Shown here: positions 1 to 9,037 of the stretch, piece by piece
Numbering within the stretch: position 1 is the stretch's first letter
How the letters are laid out: every line of letters begins with the position of its first letter
Assembly: GCA_038960095.1 (NCBI GenBank)
Contig: CP152425.1
Location: 124,001 to 188,000 of the forward strand
Source of the DNA: Symbiodolus clandestinus
GTDB taxonomy: Bacteria; Pseudomonadota; Gammaproteobacteria; Enterobacterales; G038960095
Direction of reading: 5' to 3'
Length of the DNA: 64,000 nt
Program-made: the position numbers and the translations under genes
Notes under the pieces: generated by a model
What the model was told of the DNA's origin: nothing
The model's input: only the letters and a program-made list of their open reading frames with translations
Database searches by the model: none

Positions 1-233
1 GATAGCGGCTGAATGGTTAAGGTTCCTGCGGGTTGCCGGCAAGAAATTTCGCTAGGCTGGTAAGGTAACAAGGTTAAAGGCAGTGCCAACTGTTTAGCTC
101 GCGCGTTTAACAGTTGTGGATCGGCGATAACGATCAGTTCAATCGGCCACTCTCGTTGCGCCAACTTTACCAACAGATCAGGACCGATTCCCGCTGGTTC
201 ACCGGCAGTTAGCACCAAACGTTTTGGTTTCAT
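1..233 (-). CDS. pdxA: 4-hydroxythreonine-4-phosphate dehydrogenase, N-terminal part (cut by window edge)
   Basis: Only the first ~77 codons are in the window; the gene runs off the left edge. PdxA oxidises 4-phosphohydroxy-L-threonine in the cytoplasmic pathway to pyridoxal phosphate. The visible N-terminus has the family segment GEPAGIGPDL followed by a Rossmann-like stretch (LIVIADPQLL), in line with E. coli PdxA. Its ATG overlaps the surA stop as ATGA (230-233), so the two are probably translationally coupled, as in E. coli surA-pdxA. Confidence 0.93.
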   Translation of the reverse strand, partial: MKPKRLVLTAGEPAGIGPDLLVKLAQREWPIELIVIADPQLLNARAKQLALPLTLLPYQPSEISCRQPAGTLTIQPL

Positions 234-1522
234 GATGCCGGCTTTAATACCTTAATATAGGCGGCTGCTCGCTGTTCTTGTAACCAATTATGAACCTCCT
301 CAGCCATTTTACGCTCCCAGAGTAAACGCATCGCCTGTTCACGGCGTTCGGTATCAGAGGTTATCGCTTGGCGGTTCCCTAATCGCTCAATCAGGTGCCA
401 ACCAAACTTCGTGCGTATCGGCTGACTCACCCGATTAAGCGGTAGTTGCTGTAGAACCTCTGCAAACTTCGGTTCATAAATGGTTGGATCAGCCCACCCC
501 AGATCACCCCCTTTGGCAGCAGAACCCGGATCTTGCGAATAGCGTCGAGCTAATTCGCTAAAGGTCTTCTGTTTTTTATTGATCTGCTCAGTGAATTTCC
601 GTAATTCTGTTTGGATCTGTGCATCACTTTTAATCGGAGAAAGTTTTAACAAAATATGCCGCGCATGCACCTCTAACTTAGTCTGCTGTTTTCCTCGCCA
701 ATCATCCACGCGCAAAATGTAAAAACCAACGCCGGTACGAATCGGTCCAATGACCGCTCCTTTACGGGCCGATTGTAATTGTTCGGCAAATAATGTAGGT
801 AAGGCTTCTAAGCGAGTCCAGTTTTTTTGATTATTCATCAGGGCTTGCGGTTCAGCTGAATAGGTTAATGCCAGTTGGTTAAAATTACCTCCTTGCTGCA
901 ACTGCTTAACAATTTGATCAGCCAGCTGCTTTTTCTGCTGTATTTGGAGGACTGTGGCTTCTTCTGGTAATGCTAATAGGATTTTACTGAGTAATAGCTC
1001 GGTGGCTTCCTGGGATTTTTGTGCTAATTGTTTAGCTAAGCTATCTATCTCCTGAGGTAAGATATTAACTCGCTGCTGGACCTGATGCTGACGCACCTTA
1101 TGGATCAATAGCTCTTTGCGTATCTGATCACGATAACTTGACCAAGCAAGCCCCTCTTGAGCTAACTGATTTTGATACTGTTCAGGGGTTAGCCGATGCC
1201 GAGTCGCTATCTCGGCAATCGCCTCTTCAAGCTCTTTATCCAGTACTTGTAACCCTAGCTGGACTGCCAATTGCTGATGTAAGCTCTCCATAATCAGCTG
1301 CTCGCAAATCTGCTGACGTAAAGTAGCTATTTCAGGCAATGTCTGCCCGCGTTGGCGTGCCTGCCGTTGAATAATCTGCAGAAAGTTATTAATCTCACTC
1401 TCTAAGATCACTCCTTTGTTAACGATAATCGCCGTTCTATCGAGAAGTTGTGGTACCGCAAAACAACCCATCGATGGAGCCAAGCAAAGCAGAGCAATTG
1501 CACCGGCTTTCCAACACTTCAT
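230..1522 (-). CDS. surA: Periplasmic chaperone / peptidyl-prolyl isomerase SurA
   Basis: SurA escorts unfolded beta-barrel proteins, LptD included, across the periplasm to the Bam complex. The chosen start is the ATG at 1522, which gives 430 aa with a clean signal peptide (MKCWKAGAIALLCLAPSMGC) and an AAGGA ribosome site just upstream. The frame stays open 26 codons further up, but that part does not look like a secretion signal. After the SurA_N chaperone domain come two parvulin domains; the second carries HARHILLK near its start and the family stretch SQDPGSAAKGGDLGWA. It ends EQRAAAYIKVLKP, like E. coli. It lies between lptD and pdxA on the same strand. Confidence 0.96.
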   Translation of the reverse strand: MKCWKAGAIALLCLAPSMGCFAVPQLLDRTAIIVNKGVILESEINNFLQIIQRQARQRGQTLPEIATLRQQICEQLIMESLHQQLAVQLGLQVLDKELEEAIAEIATRHRLTPEQYQNQLAQEGLAWSSYRDQIRKELLIHKVRQHQVQQRVNILPQEIDSLAKQLAQKSQEATELLLSKILLALPEEATVLQIQQKKQLADQIVKQLQQGGNFNQLALTYSAEPQALMNNQKNWTRLEALPTLFAEQLQSARKGAVIGPIRTGVGFYILRVDDWRGKQQTKLEVHARHILLKLSPIKSDAQIQTELRKFTEQINKKQKTFSELARRYSQDPGSAAKGGDLGWADPTIYEPKFAEVLQQLPLNRVSQPIRTKFGWHLIERLGNRQAITSDTERREQAMRLLWERKMAEEVHNWLQEQRAAAYIKVLKPAS

Positions 1523-1617
1523 AAAAATATTCCTTAAGTGGCAAGGCACCCCGGCCCTGTGGTTAATATTATGCTCAATGTCTTCAGGTTTCAGAACCAC
1601 CAGAGCGTGGAAACCTA

Positions 1618-3924
1618 TTATTTTGTCAAGAATAAGGGAGGTTGATAAGGAAAAATTGAACTTTTTAATAAACGATGGTTACCTAAATCGTGAGCACCAG
1701 GCTTCAACCCTTGCAGCTGCAGGTGTAAAGTAAATTTAGCCTCAGCAGTGACTGTTGGTGACTTGAACTCGCGTTGGTAGTTTAGCCCAATAGCCCAGCA
1801 GCAGCTATTGTATTGTACACCCAGTTGCTGCTTAAGCGTTTGACGATTATGTAGATTGTAGTAATAGCTAGCGACCATCATCCATCGTTGGTTAAACAAC
1901 CAGCTGCCGGTACACCCTAACTGCGCAATGCTCGAGGTTTGCTCAGAGTTAAGCCCGGTCATCTCTTGGATTGCTTTTTTCGCGGCAAACTGGCCATTGA
2001 GTTGAATCATTCGATAATCATCGAGACGGTATTCTAACGTCGTTTGTGTGAATAGTGGTCTTTGAAGGCTTTGAAGCTGAACAGAACCATGAAAAGAGCA
2101 GCGATGACTCAATAAACCAGAACCGGAAACTATCCAAGAATTAACGCCATTACCGGGAAAATTGTCTTCATCAGCAATACCTGTGCGTTCCCGACTCAAT
2201 GGCAATCGGTAGCCCAAGGAGAGCGTCCCTCGTTCACAGAATCGACGATCAAACCAGCGCGATGTCAACCCTAAAGATAATTGATTGACGCCATTAATGC
2301 GATCAAGACCACTCCACTGTTGATCGGCAAATAAGCTATGGTACCCAGGTTGCATTCGCAGGCTATCGTAATTGGCTAACTGACTATGGTCTCGGTAGGG
2401 ACGATATAGGTAGCGCAACCGAGGCTCTAAACTTTGATAACCAATCCCATCACCACCCAATGAGCGATTCCATCTCCCGCTATGCTCAAAAGTGTATTGA
2501 GGCACTAGTCGCTGCTGGGTTTTACGGTTACCCTGCACAATACCCAGTGATTTAGCATTATCCTGCTGATAATAGGTAGTCAACAGTTGTGCCGATACCT
2601 GGCTAGCTCCCCAAGCGCTCTGCCACGCGCGCTGCAATTTGGGGGCTAAATGCAACCGACTTGCCTCAGGTTTTGAAGCGTTACAGCTATTGAATTGTGA
2701 TAATTGAGTAAACAGCTGAAAGTCCCCACCGGCTACGCTACCAGGGGGAGCAAAAAATTCAGTGCTCCATTGAGGCTGTAATCGGTATCCTGTCGGTTGA
2801 TCGGCTGCAAGATCAGATCGAAACCATTGAAAATTTCGAGTTAATAGTTGGCTCCTCCAGTAGGGTTGACGATACTCTAACTGATACTCCTGGGTAGCAT
2901 AGTTGTCAGTCACATGCCCATAGAGGGATTTGAGATCAGAAAAATAGCGGTTATCACTGACTTGCGTATGCCTAGCCTGAAAATGCCAATGCCGTTTAAA
3001 ACTTCCCTGATGTTGCCAATGAAATAGATAACGTGAATGCTGTAATTGCTGGCTTCGATCGCTGGGTAGATAGTCATAAGCCACCGTGCCGAGCCCTGGC
3101 ACCAACAGATAGCGTCCAGTCAACTGCCACTGCAGCCCTCGGCGACCCATATAGTGGGGTGTGATAGTAGCATCTAAATGAGGCGCAATATTCCAATAAT
3201 AGGGCAGCGAACACTCAAATTTCTCTTTGAACGGTGATGTTTGACTCAAGGTAGGCAATTCAATGGTTGGGTTTAAAAAGCCCGAACGGCGTTGATTGCC
3301 GATGGGTAATTGCCAGTAGGGACTATAAAAAACCGGGACTCCCCGCAACAGCCAGCGAGCATGCCAAATGGAGGCAATTTGCCGCTGATTATCAATCACT
3401 ATCTTAGCACCTTTAACTTGCCAACTCCTGTCTCCAGGCGGGCAAGTAGTAAAATCCCCATCTTGAATCACCCGCAAATGCTCTGATTGTTCAAGTTGTT
3501 TAGCCTGCCCCCTGCCTTGACGCCCGACCCACTGATATCTCACACCTGTCATTAATAACTGTTTATTGTCTGGCAAGTAATGAGCGTAATCTGCCCATAA
3601 GTGGATTAAGGGATCTTGATAATGCACCTGTCCGCGTGCCTGCAATATCCGTGGCAGTGTATTATTAAGCCATAAACTGTCAGCAAACAGACGCCATTGC
3701 CCTTGCCAAGCGCTGATCTCTCCACGGAACTCCGCTTGATATTCACCTCGTACTGTTCCCTGTTGAGCGGTGATAGTCAGCGGTAAATCACTGCTGCTAT
3801 CAATCACCGATTGATCACAAGCTTCAGGCACACCAAACAGGCACTGCGCTGCAAAATCAGCTTGCCCCCCCGGGCATGCCACCACGCGTGCTGCCACTAG
3901 CAGCAGGAGTAACCATCGCTTCAC
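1618..3924 (-). CDS. lptD: LPS-assembly outer-membrane protein LptD
   Basis: LptD is the outer-membrane beta-barrel that, with LptE, inserts LPS into the outer leaflet. The mature N-terminus (FAAQCLFGVP) matches the family. The cysteines expected for the essential inter-domain disulphides are kept: one in AAQC, one in TTCPPG and the adjacent pair in NSCCW near the C-terminus. A GTG at 3924 gives 768 aa with a normal signal peptide (VKRWLLLLLVAARVVA). An ATG at 4008 would add 28 odd residues, and it sits inside a 13-bp palindrome (4000-4012) containing TATGAT, so that region may instead be promoter or operator. The start remains uncertain. Confidence 0.94.
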   Translation of the reverse strand: MKRWLLLLLVAARVVACPGGQADFAAQCLFGVPEACDQSVIDSSSDLPLTITAQQGTVRGEYQAEFRGEISAWQGQWRLFADSLWLNNTLPRILQARGQVHYQDPLIHLWADYAHYLPDNKQLLMTGVRYQWVGRQGRGQAKQLEQSEHLRVIQDGDFTTCPPGDRSWQVKGAKIVIDNQRQIASIWHARWLLRGVPVFYSPYWQLPIGNQRRSGFLNPTIELPTLSQTSPFKEKFECSLPYYWNIAPHLDATITPHYMGRRGLQWQLTGRYLLVPGLGTVAYDYLPSDRSQQLQHSRYLFHWQHQGSFKRHWHFQARHTQVSDNRYFSDLKSLYGHVTDNYATQEYQLEYRQPYWRSQLLTRNFQWFRSDLAADQPTGYRLQPQWSTEFFAPPGSVAGGDFQLFTQLSQFNSCNASKPEASRLHLAPKLQRAWQSAWGASQVSAQLLTTYYQQDNAKSLGIVQGNRKTQQRLVPQYTFEHSGRWNRSLGGDGIGYQSLEPRLRYLYRPYRDHSQLANYDSLRMQPGYHSLFADQQWSGLDRINGVNQLSLGLTSRWFDRRFCERGTLSLGYRLPLSRERTGIADEDNFPGNGVNSWIVSGSGLLSHRCSFHGSVQLQSLQRPLFTQTTLEYRLDDYRMIQLNGQFAAKKAIQEMTGLNSEQTSSIAQLGCTGSWLFNQRWMMVASYYYNLHNRQTLKQQLGVQYNSCCWAIGLNYQREFKSPTVTAEAKFTLHLQLQGLKPGAHDLGNHRLLKSSIFPYQPPLFLTK

Positions 3925-4074
3925 CCACCGAGAGTTATCACAGCACTTCGTTAATAAGGTAATCAAAGGTGGACCCGAACAGAAAAAATAGGAAATTTCG
4001 AGTATCATACTCTACCCTAAGGACAAGAACCCACTGATCCAAACCATTTATCACTTTTATTTAACAGGACAATC

Positions 4075-4938
4075 ATGCAATTGCTGGGGCTAATTTTAGG
4101 CTTTTTTCTGGGTAGCCTGGTGCTAGGGCCCCTAGGTGCCCTATTAGGTGCTTTTTTAGGTTACCATTTTATTTTAGGTTTAAAACATAAAAGTTTCTCT
4201 CAACCATCAACGAACGATAGCCTGATATTGGTTAGAACACTATTCACTACCCTAGGTTACCTCAATAAACTCAAAGGCCGGGTGACTGAGCAGGATATTC
4301 AGATTGCCGAACAGCGGATGTATGAGCTACAACTTAACGATTCAGCTTGTGTCTCTGCACAACAAGCTTTTTGCGAAGGTAAACAACCTCACTTTTCACT
4401 GCGACAACAGTTGCGAACTTTCCAGAAGGTGGCCGCAACCCGGCCGGATTGGCGACAGATTTTTCTCCAGGTGCAACTGCAGGCAGCACTACAAACTGGC
4501 TTACACCTGGCGTCAGTACAGCAGGTGCTGCAATTGTTTATCGAAGAGCTCCCTCTGTCACCACGACAGCTACAACAGCTGCTTAGCCTACTCGCTGATC
4601 AAGGAGCATTCAGCCAACAGTCTCAACGTCATCACTACCATCACTTTCGTTGGCAAGGAGCAGCCCAAGAGCATTTTCAACAGCAACGTGCCTATCACCA
4701 AACCGCCACGAGAAACCAAGCACTCAGTTTAACCGAGGCCTATCAAATACTAGGAACACAACCCGATGATGAGCCAGCAACCATTAAACGAGCCTATCGA
4801 AAATTAATGCTACAACACCATCCGGATAAATTAGCTGCCAAAGGGCTATCTAAAGCTCAGATGGAGCAAACCAAACAGCGAGCACAAAAAATTCAAGCAG
4901 CTTTTGACCTGATCAAGCGGCAACGAAATTTCAAGTAG
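4075..4938 (+). CDS. djlA: Membrane-anchored DnaJ-like co-chaperone DjlA
   Basis: DjlA is an inner-membrane J-protein that stimulates DnaK ATPase. The sequence has an N-terminal glycine-rich transmembrane segment (about residues 3-35), a central TerB-like helical domain (about 50-160) and a C-terminal J-domain (about 220-287) with the catalytic HPD in QHHPDKL. It ends AFDLIKRQRNFK, much like E. coli. It is 287 aa against 271 in E. coli, with the glycine-rich linker replaced by a Q/H-rich one. It is divergent from lptD, as in E. coli; the rluA neighbour is gone. The start has AGGA 5-6 bases upstream. Confidence 0.95.
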   Translation: MQLLGLILGFFLGSLVLGPLGALLGAFLGYHFILGLKHKSFSQPSTNDSLILVRTLFTTLGYLNKLKGRVTEQDIQIAEQRMYELQLNDSACVSAQQAFCEGKQPHFSLRQQLRTFQKVAATRPDWRQIFLQVQLQAALQTGLHLASVQQVLQLFIEELPLSPRQLQQLLSLLADQGAFSQQSQRHHYHHFRWQGAAQEHFQQQRAYHQTATRNQALSLTEAYQILGTQPDDEPATIKRAYRKLMLQHHPDKLAAKGLSKAQMEQTKQRAQKIQAAFDLIKRQRNFK

Positions 4939-5555
4939 TCCCCAGCTGACTAGGTAGAATAGCGTCACTGGTTTAAAATTATCCTGATAGGTTTATAATA
5001 AAAATCTTTATCATCAGATAACAACCATACTGTTAGTGATGAAAACAAAATCTTGCCAAGCGTTATCAGATATTCCTATACTACTTACCCAATGGTTTTT
5101 TATAACCTTTGCCAAAAAAAGAGGTCGTGATGTGCATATCAACCGGTAATAGGTATCAAGTGGCTCAAGAATTCCAAAAGATACTATCTTTGTCATTGCT
5201 CCCTCTGCTGATACAAATGATCCACTGCTTCTATGATGAAACTTTCTCTTGTGAAACCACCATACGACAAGCTCATCACACCCTATCCAATGCGCTACCC
5301 ATTGAGGGGATTTTACCTGAAAAACAACTCGAGCAGCATCATAGCATAGCATTATCTTTGCTCATTCCCCAGTAACTCCTATCCAGACTGATTTCCAATC
5401 ATCGGTCAGCCTATAAAATTTCCTGCGGATTGTGGTCATAAAAATTGCAGAATCAACTCAGTGAACTGGATTTATTGCTCAAAAATCGGGCCATCCATTG
5501 AGTTGATACCTGGGTTTTGCTATCCTGGCCCTTTTATCGCGATAGGATAGCAAGA
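4939..5555 (+). other. 617-bp stretch without a recognisable gene
   Basis: A few short open frames exist on both strands (for example about 88 codons on + from 5109 and 112 codons on - ending at 5014). None has a convincing ribosome site or a recognisable protein, and both frames overlap each other. In E. coli a yjgA (darP) gene lies next to pmbA; I could not find traces of it. The last ~35 bases hold the hairpin described separately. Probably decayed DNA. Confidence 0.5.
5519..5551 (+). promoter_or_regulatory. Inverted repeat covering the pmbA ribosome binding site
   Basis: GCTATCCT (5519-5526) and AGGATAGC (5544-5551) are perfect 8-bp arms separated by 17 bases, ending five bases before the pmbA ATG at 5556. 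The right arm contains the likely Shine-Dalgarno (AGGATAG). In RNA the hairpin would hide the ribosome site; in DNA the same repeat could be an operator. No ligand or protein can be named. Confidence 0.4.
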
Positions 5556-6896
5556 ATGAGTACCCTAGCGCCTCTTACCGAACAACAACCCACCTTAGAG
5601 CAGGCAGCGGCCTATGCGCTGACGCTAGCAGCTGCCCGCAGTGATCAAGCTGCGGTACATCTAACTAAAAGCAGTGGACTAACCGTTAGTAGTCGCCTGG
5701 CTGCCTTAGAACGCTTGGAGTTTAACCAACACGGGGCACTCAGCATAACAGTCTATTGTAATCACTGTAGCGGCACTGCTTCCACCACGGATTTAACAAC
5801 CCAAGCTATTGAACAAGCTGTAGGGGCCGCCATAGCGATTGCCCAGGCAACCTCTGCTGATCCTTATGCTGGCTTGGCTGAACCAGCTTTTTTAGCATTC
5901 GAGGCTTTGGAACTTGATCTCTACCATCCCTGGGAACTGACCGCGGATGAAGCGATCCAGCAGGTGATACAGTGTGAGAAGATTGCTTTAGAAACCGACC
6001 AACGGATTGTCAACAGTGAGGGAGCAACCCTAGAAAGCTTCAGCGGACTCACTATTTATGGTAACAGCCATGGCATGCTGCAAAGTTATCTCAGTAGTCG
6101 GCACACCCTCAGCTGCTGTGTTATTGCACAACAACAGGGACAACAGCAGCGGGATTATGCCTATACGGTCGCCCGAGATCCACAAGGGTTACGGTCATTA
6201 GAATGGGTAGGTCATGAAGCGGCCCAAAGGGCAGTTTCCCGTCTAGGTGCTCGGCAATTAGTAACTCAGCAAACACCTGTGCTGTTCTCCGCCGATATGG
6301 CACCTTCTCTTTGGAAGCATTTGGCACAAGCTCTACAAGGTAGCAACCTTTATCGCCAATCTTCCTTCCTCTTGAACCGATTAGGAGAGACTATTTTTCC
6401 AGCGTGGCTGTCAATTGAAGAGCGGCCTCATCAACCTAAGGGATTGCATTCCACCCCTTTTGATGCTGAAGGAGTCAGTACCCGTTCGCAGCCAATCATT
6501 GCCCAAGGACAGTTGCAAAGCTACCTACTCAGCAGCTATTCGGCTCGTAAACTAGGCCTACAAACCACTGGCCACGCCGGAGGGCTCCATCATTGGCAAG
6601 TGAGTCACCAAACGGCTGATTTGGCTACCCTGCTAAAACAGATGCAGCGCGGCTTGTTGGTCACTGAATTGATGGGCCAAGGGGTTAATATTGTAACCGG
6701 CGACTACTCTCGGGGTGCTGCTGGTTTTTGGGTTGAAGGGGGAGAGATCCAATATCCCGTTCATGAAATCACGATTGCCGGCAACCTGCTAACACTGTTT
6801 AAAGAGATTGTTGCTATCGGCAGTGATTTAGAAACTCGCAGTTCAATCCAAACCGGCCCCGTTCTAATTTCTTCAATGCAAATCGCTGGTTCTTAA
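5556..6896 (+). CDS. pmbA: Metalloprotease-like protein PmbA (TldE)
   Basis: PmbA/TldE is the partner subunit of the TldD/E protease, which in E. coli trims the microcin B17 leader and degrades CcdA. The ATG at 5556 gives 446 aa (E. coli 450); an upstream TTG at 5517 lies inside the inverted repeat and is unlikely. Recognisable segments are the N-terminal repeat domain (AYALTLAAARSDQAAVHL), the mid-segment HEAAQRAVSRLGARQL, and the C-terminal glycine-rich motif YSRGAAGFWVEGGEIQYPV. tldD is not in this window. The gene converges on rapZ. Confidence 0.94.
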   Translation: MSTLAPLTEQQPTLEQAAAYALTLAAARSDQAAVHLTKSSGLTVSSRLAALERLEFNQHGALSITVYCNHCSGTASTTDLTTQAIEQAVGAAIAIAQATSADPYAGLAEPAFLAFEALELDLYHPWELTADEAIQQVIQCEKIALETDQRIVNSEGATLESFSGLTIYGNSHGMLQSYLSSRHTLSCCVIAQQQGQQQRDYAYTVARDPQGLRSLEWVGHEAAQRAVSRLGARQLVTQQTPVLFSADMAPSLWKHLAQALQGSNLYRQSSFLLNRLGETIFPAWLSIEERPHQPKGLHSTPFDAEGVSTRSQPIIAQGQLQSYLLSSYSARKLGLQTTGHAGGLHHWQVSHQTADLATLLKQMQRGLLVTELMGQGVNIVTGDYSRGAAGFWVEGGEIQYPVHEITIAGNLLTLFKEIVAIGSDLETRSSIQTGPVLISSMQIAGS

Positions 6897-6961
6897 AAAT
6901 AAGGGAACTTTTCATGGTAGAGAAATTGAAATACCGTGTACATCCCGCAGATCACACGCTT

Positions 6962-7822
6962 TTAAAGAGAATGGGGCGCATATTCTAGCGCCCTATGTTG
7001 TACTTGAACCCGCCTACCGGCTTGCCGAAAATGCTCGGCAAGCTGATTAACAACATACACCGAACGATGACGACCCCCGGTGCAGCCGATGGCTACGGTG
7101 ACATACAAGCGATGCTGTTGTTCCATCACAGGCAACCACTGAGTTAGGTAATCAGTCGTTTGCTGAATGTAGGTAGTAACCAGTGTTTGTGTTTGTAGAA
7201 AGGCGACTACGGCTGGATCATCACCGGTCAGTAGCCGCAATGGACGCTCCCAATAGGGATTAGGTAGAAAACGGACATCAAATAGATAGTCTATCTCTCG
7301 GGGAACCCCATATTTGAAGCCAAAAGATTGTAAAATCAATAGCAATTCTGTGCTTGATTGATCCTGTAAATTATCGCGTATTCTTCCAGCTAGCTGGTGT
7401 ACCGACAGCTGGCTGGTATCAATGACTAAATCGGCTTTAGCTCGTAAAGGCACCAATAAGATCTGCTCTTCAGCAATTGCCGCTTCTAACGTGTTATGCC
7501 GATGTGCCAAGGGATGGCGGCGACGGGTGTCGCTATAGCGCTGCAACAGAGTCCCTTGATCCGTCTGTAAAAATAGAAACCAAGGATGAATTTCACAGGG
7601 AAGCCCTTGAAGACTATTTTCTAGTGCCTCCAAAGTAGCTGGCAAATTACGCACGTCTAGGCTAACGGCAACTGAAGCTCCTTGATTAGCCAGTAGCTTA
7701 ACAAAAGCTGTTAATAAACTAATCGGGAGGTTATCGACACAGTAGTAGCCCATATCTTCCAGCACATGCAGTACCACTGATTTCCCTGCCCCTGAGTGCC
7801 CACTCACCATCACTAAACGCAC
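6962..7822 (-). CDS. rapZ: RNase adapter protein RapZ
   Basis: RapZ is an RNA-binding ATPase-like protein that in E. coli delivers the sRNA GlmZ to RNase E and so controls GlmS and amino-sugar supply. The Walker A motif is GHSGAGKS, and the C-terminal RNA-binding/sensor domain keeps SFGFKYGVPREIDYLFDVRFLPNP and VAIGCTGGRHRSVYV in pieces. The start is a GTG at 7822, five bases after a strong AAGGAGG. It follows hpf on the same strand. In E. coli ptsN lies between hpf and rapZ and npr follows; both are absent here, so any link to the nitrogen PTS is lost locally. Confidence 0.96.
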   Translation of the reverse strand: MRLVMVSGHSGAGKSVVLHVLEDMGYYCVDNLPISLLTAFVKLLANQGASVAVSLDVRNLPATLEALENSLQGLPCEIHPWFLFLQTDQGTLLQRYSDTRRRHPLAHRHNTLEAAIAEEQILLVPLRAKADLVIDTSQLSVHQLAGRIRDNLQDQSSTELLLILQSFGFKYGVPREIDYLFDVRFLPNPYWERPLRLLTGDDPAVVAFLQTQTLVTTYIQQTTDYLTQWLPVMEQQHRLYVTVAIGCTGGRHRSVYVVNQLAEHFRQAGRRVQVQHRALEYAPHSL

Positions 7823-7874
7823 TGCTCCTCCTTATAATCGTCGATCAATATCATCTGAATACTAATCCACTACT

Positions 7875-8180
7875 TCAATTTAAGCGAGCACGCTGTAGAT
7901 GATATAACTTAATTTTGTATTTGGTTAATTGACGGGCCAACTTATCTAATAAACGATCAATGGCGGCATTCATGCTACTTTCTTTAGCGGTTGCATGTAG
8001 ATCTTCGCCATTGGCTTGTAAAGTAGCCTCAGCAATATGTCGAGTTTTCTCTATTTTCAAGACTATATGGATTAAGGTTATTGGAGTGAAAAAACGAGAC
8101 AGTCTGGGGAACTTAGTATTAACGTAATCACGTAAGGTGGGTGTAATCTCGAAGTGTTGTCCTGAAAGATTAATTTGCAT
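7875..8180 (-). CDS. hpf: Ribosome hibernation promoting factor HPF
   Basis: HPF binds the decoding region of the 30S subunit and promotes 100S dimers when growth slows. The 101-aa product begins MQINLSGQHFEITPTLRDYV and has the typical DKLARQLTKYKIKL helix at its end, close to the 95-aa E. coli protein. It lies between lptB and rapZ. rpoN, which separates lptB and hpf in E. coli, is missing: only 131 bases remain between the genes and I see no coding trace there. Confidence 0.95.
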   Translation of the reverse strand: MQINLSGQHFEITPTLRDYVNTKFPRLSRFFTPITLIHIVLKIEKTRHIAEATLQANGEDLHATAKESSMNAAIDRLLDKLARQLTKYKIKLYHLQRARLN

Positions 8181-8311
8181 CGTTGACTCCTTAAGTAAAT
8201 CCCAAGGTACCTAGTTTGACAACTTACAATGTCTATTGAGTGTTTCTCAGCAATTTCCTCCCTAAAAACTCCATTTGACTATCAGCTATTTAACGATAAA
8301 ACAAGCGGTGC

Positions 8312-9037
8312 TTATAAACGAAATTCTTCCCCTAGATAGACCTGCTGCACGGCTGGACTATGCAGAATTTCCGTTGGGGTTCCCTGGGCCAGCACCTCCC
8401 CTTGAGAGACGATATAAGAATGCTCACACACTGTTAACGTTTCACGCACATTATGATCGGTTATTAATATACCAAGCCCTTGCTTTTGAAGCTGCTTAAT
8501 GATGCGCTTTAATTCAATCACCGAAATCGGATCAATACCCGCAAAAGGCTCATCCAATAATATAAATTGTGGATTAGCCGCCATGGCCCGCGCTATCTCT
8601 ACCCGCCGTCGTTCGCCGCCCGATAGCACCTGACCTAATTGATCACGCAAATGGCTCAATTGGAAGATTTCTAACAAATCTTCTGCCTTCAATAAGCGCG
8701 CTTGGTGGTTCAAATCATTTCGTAACTCTAGTACCGCCATTAAATTATTGAACACCGATAAGCGCCGAAAAATCGATGCCTCTTGGGGTAAATAACCAAT
8801 ACCCAGCTGCGCTCTAGCGTACAGTGGTAGATGGCTGATATCTTGGTCATTAAGAATGATTTTCCCCGAATCACAACGAACAATGCCAGCCACCATATAA
8901 AACGTTGTGGTTTTTCCAGCACCATTCGGGCCTAAGAGGCCGACAATTTCACCCCGCTGCACCGTTAAGCTAACGGCTTTCACGATCGAGCGGCCTTGAT
9001 AAGACTTCGCGAGCTGCTGGGCAATTAATTGAGCCAT
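8312..9037 (-). CDS. lptB: LPS export ABC transporter ATPase LptB
   Basis: LptB powers the LptB2FG extractor that pulls LPS from the inner membrane to LptC. The 241-aa product (start ATG 9037; another in-frame ATG at 9040) has Walker A GPNGAGKTT, Q-loop YLPQEASIF, signature LSGGERRR, Walker B FILLDEPF and switch His in ITDHNVRET, ending VYLGEEFRL. The length equals E. coli LptB. It overlaps the lptA stop, so lptC-lptA-lptB are tightly coupled. lptF and lptG are not in the window. Confidence 0.97.
   Translation of the reverse strand: MAQLIAQQLAKSYQGRSIVKAVSLTVQRGEIVGLLGPNGAGKTTTFYMVAGIVRCDSGKIILNDQDISHLPLYARAQLGIGYLPQEASIFRRLSVFNNLMAVLELRNDLNHQARLLKAEDLLEIFQLSHLRDQLGQVLSGGERRRVEIARAMAANPQFILLDEPFAGIDPISVIELKRIIKQLQKQGLGILITDHNVRETLTVCEHSYIVSQGEVLAQGTPTEILHSPAVQQVYLGEEFRL

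Noticed and set aside
5014..5375. Overlapping frames of 112 codons (-) and 88 codons (+)
   Set aside because: They overlap each other, have no ribosome site and resemble no protein family; likely chance frames in decayed DNA.
8181..8311. Remnant of rpoN between lptB and hpf
   Set aside because: Only 131 bases remain and none reads as sigma-54 (no RpoN box ARRTVAKYRE-like segment).
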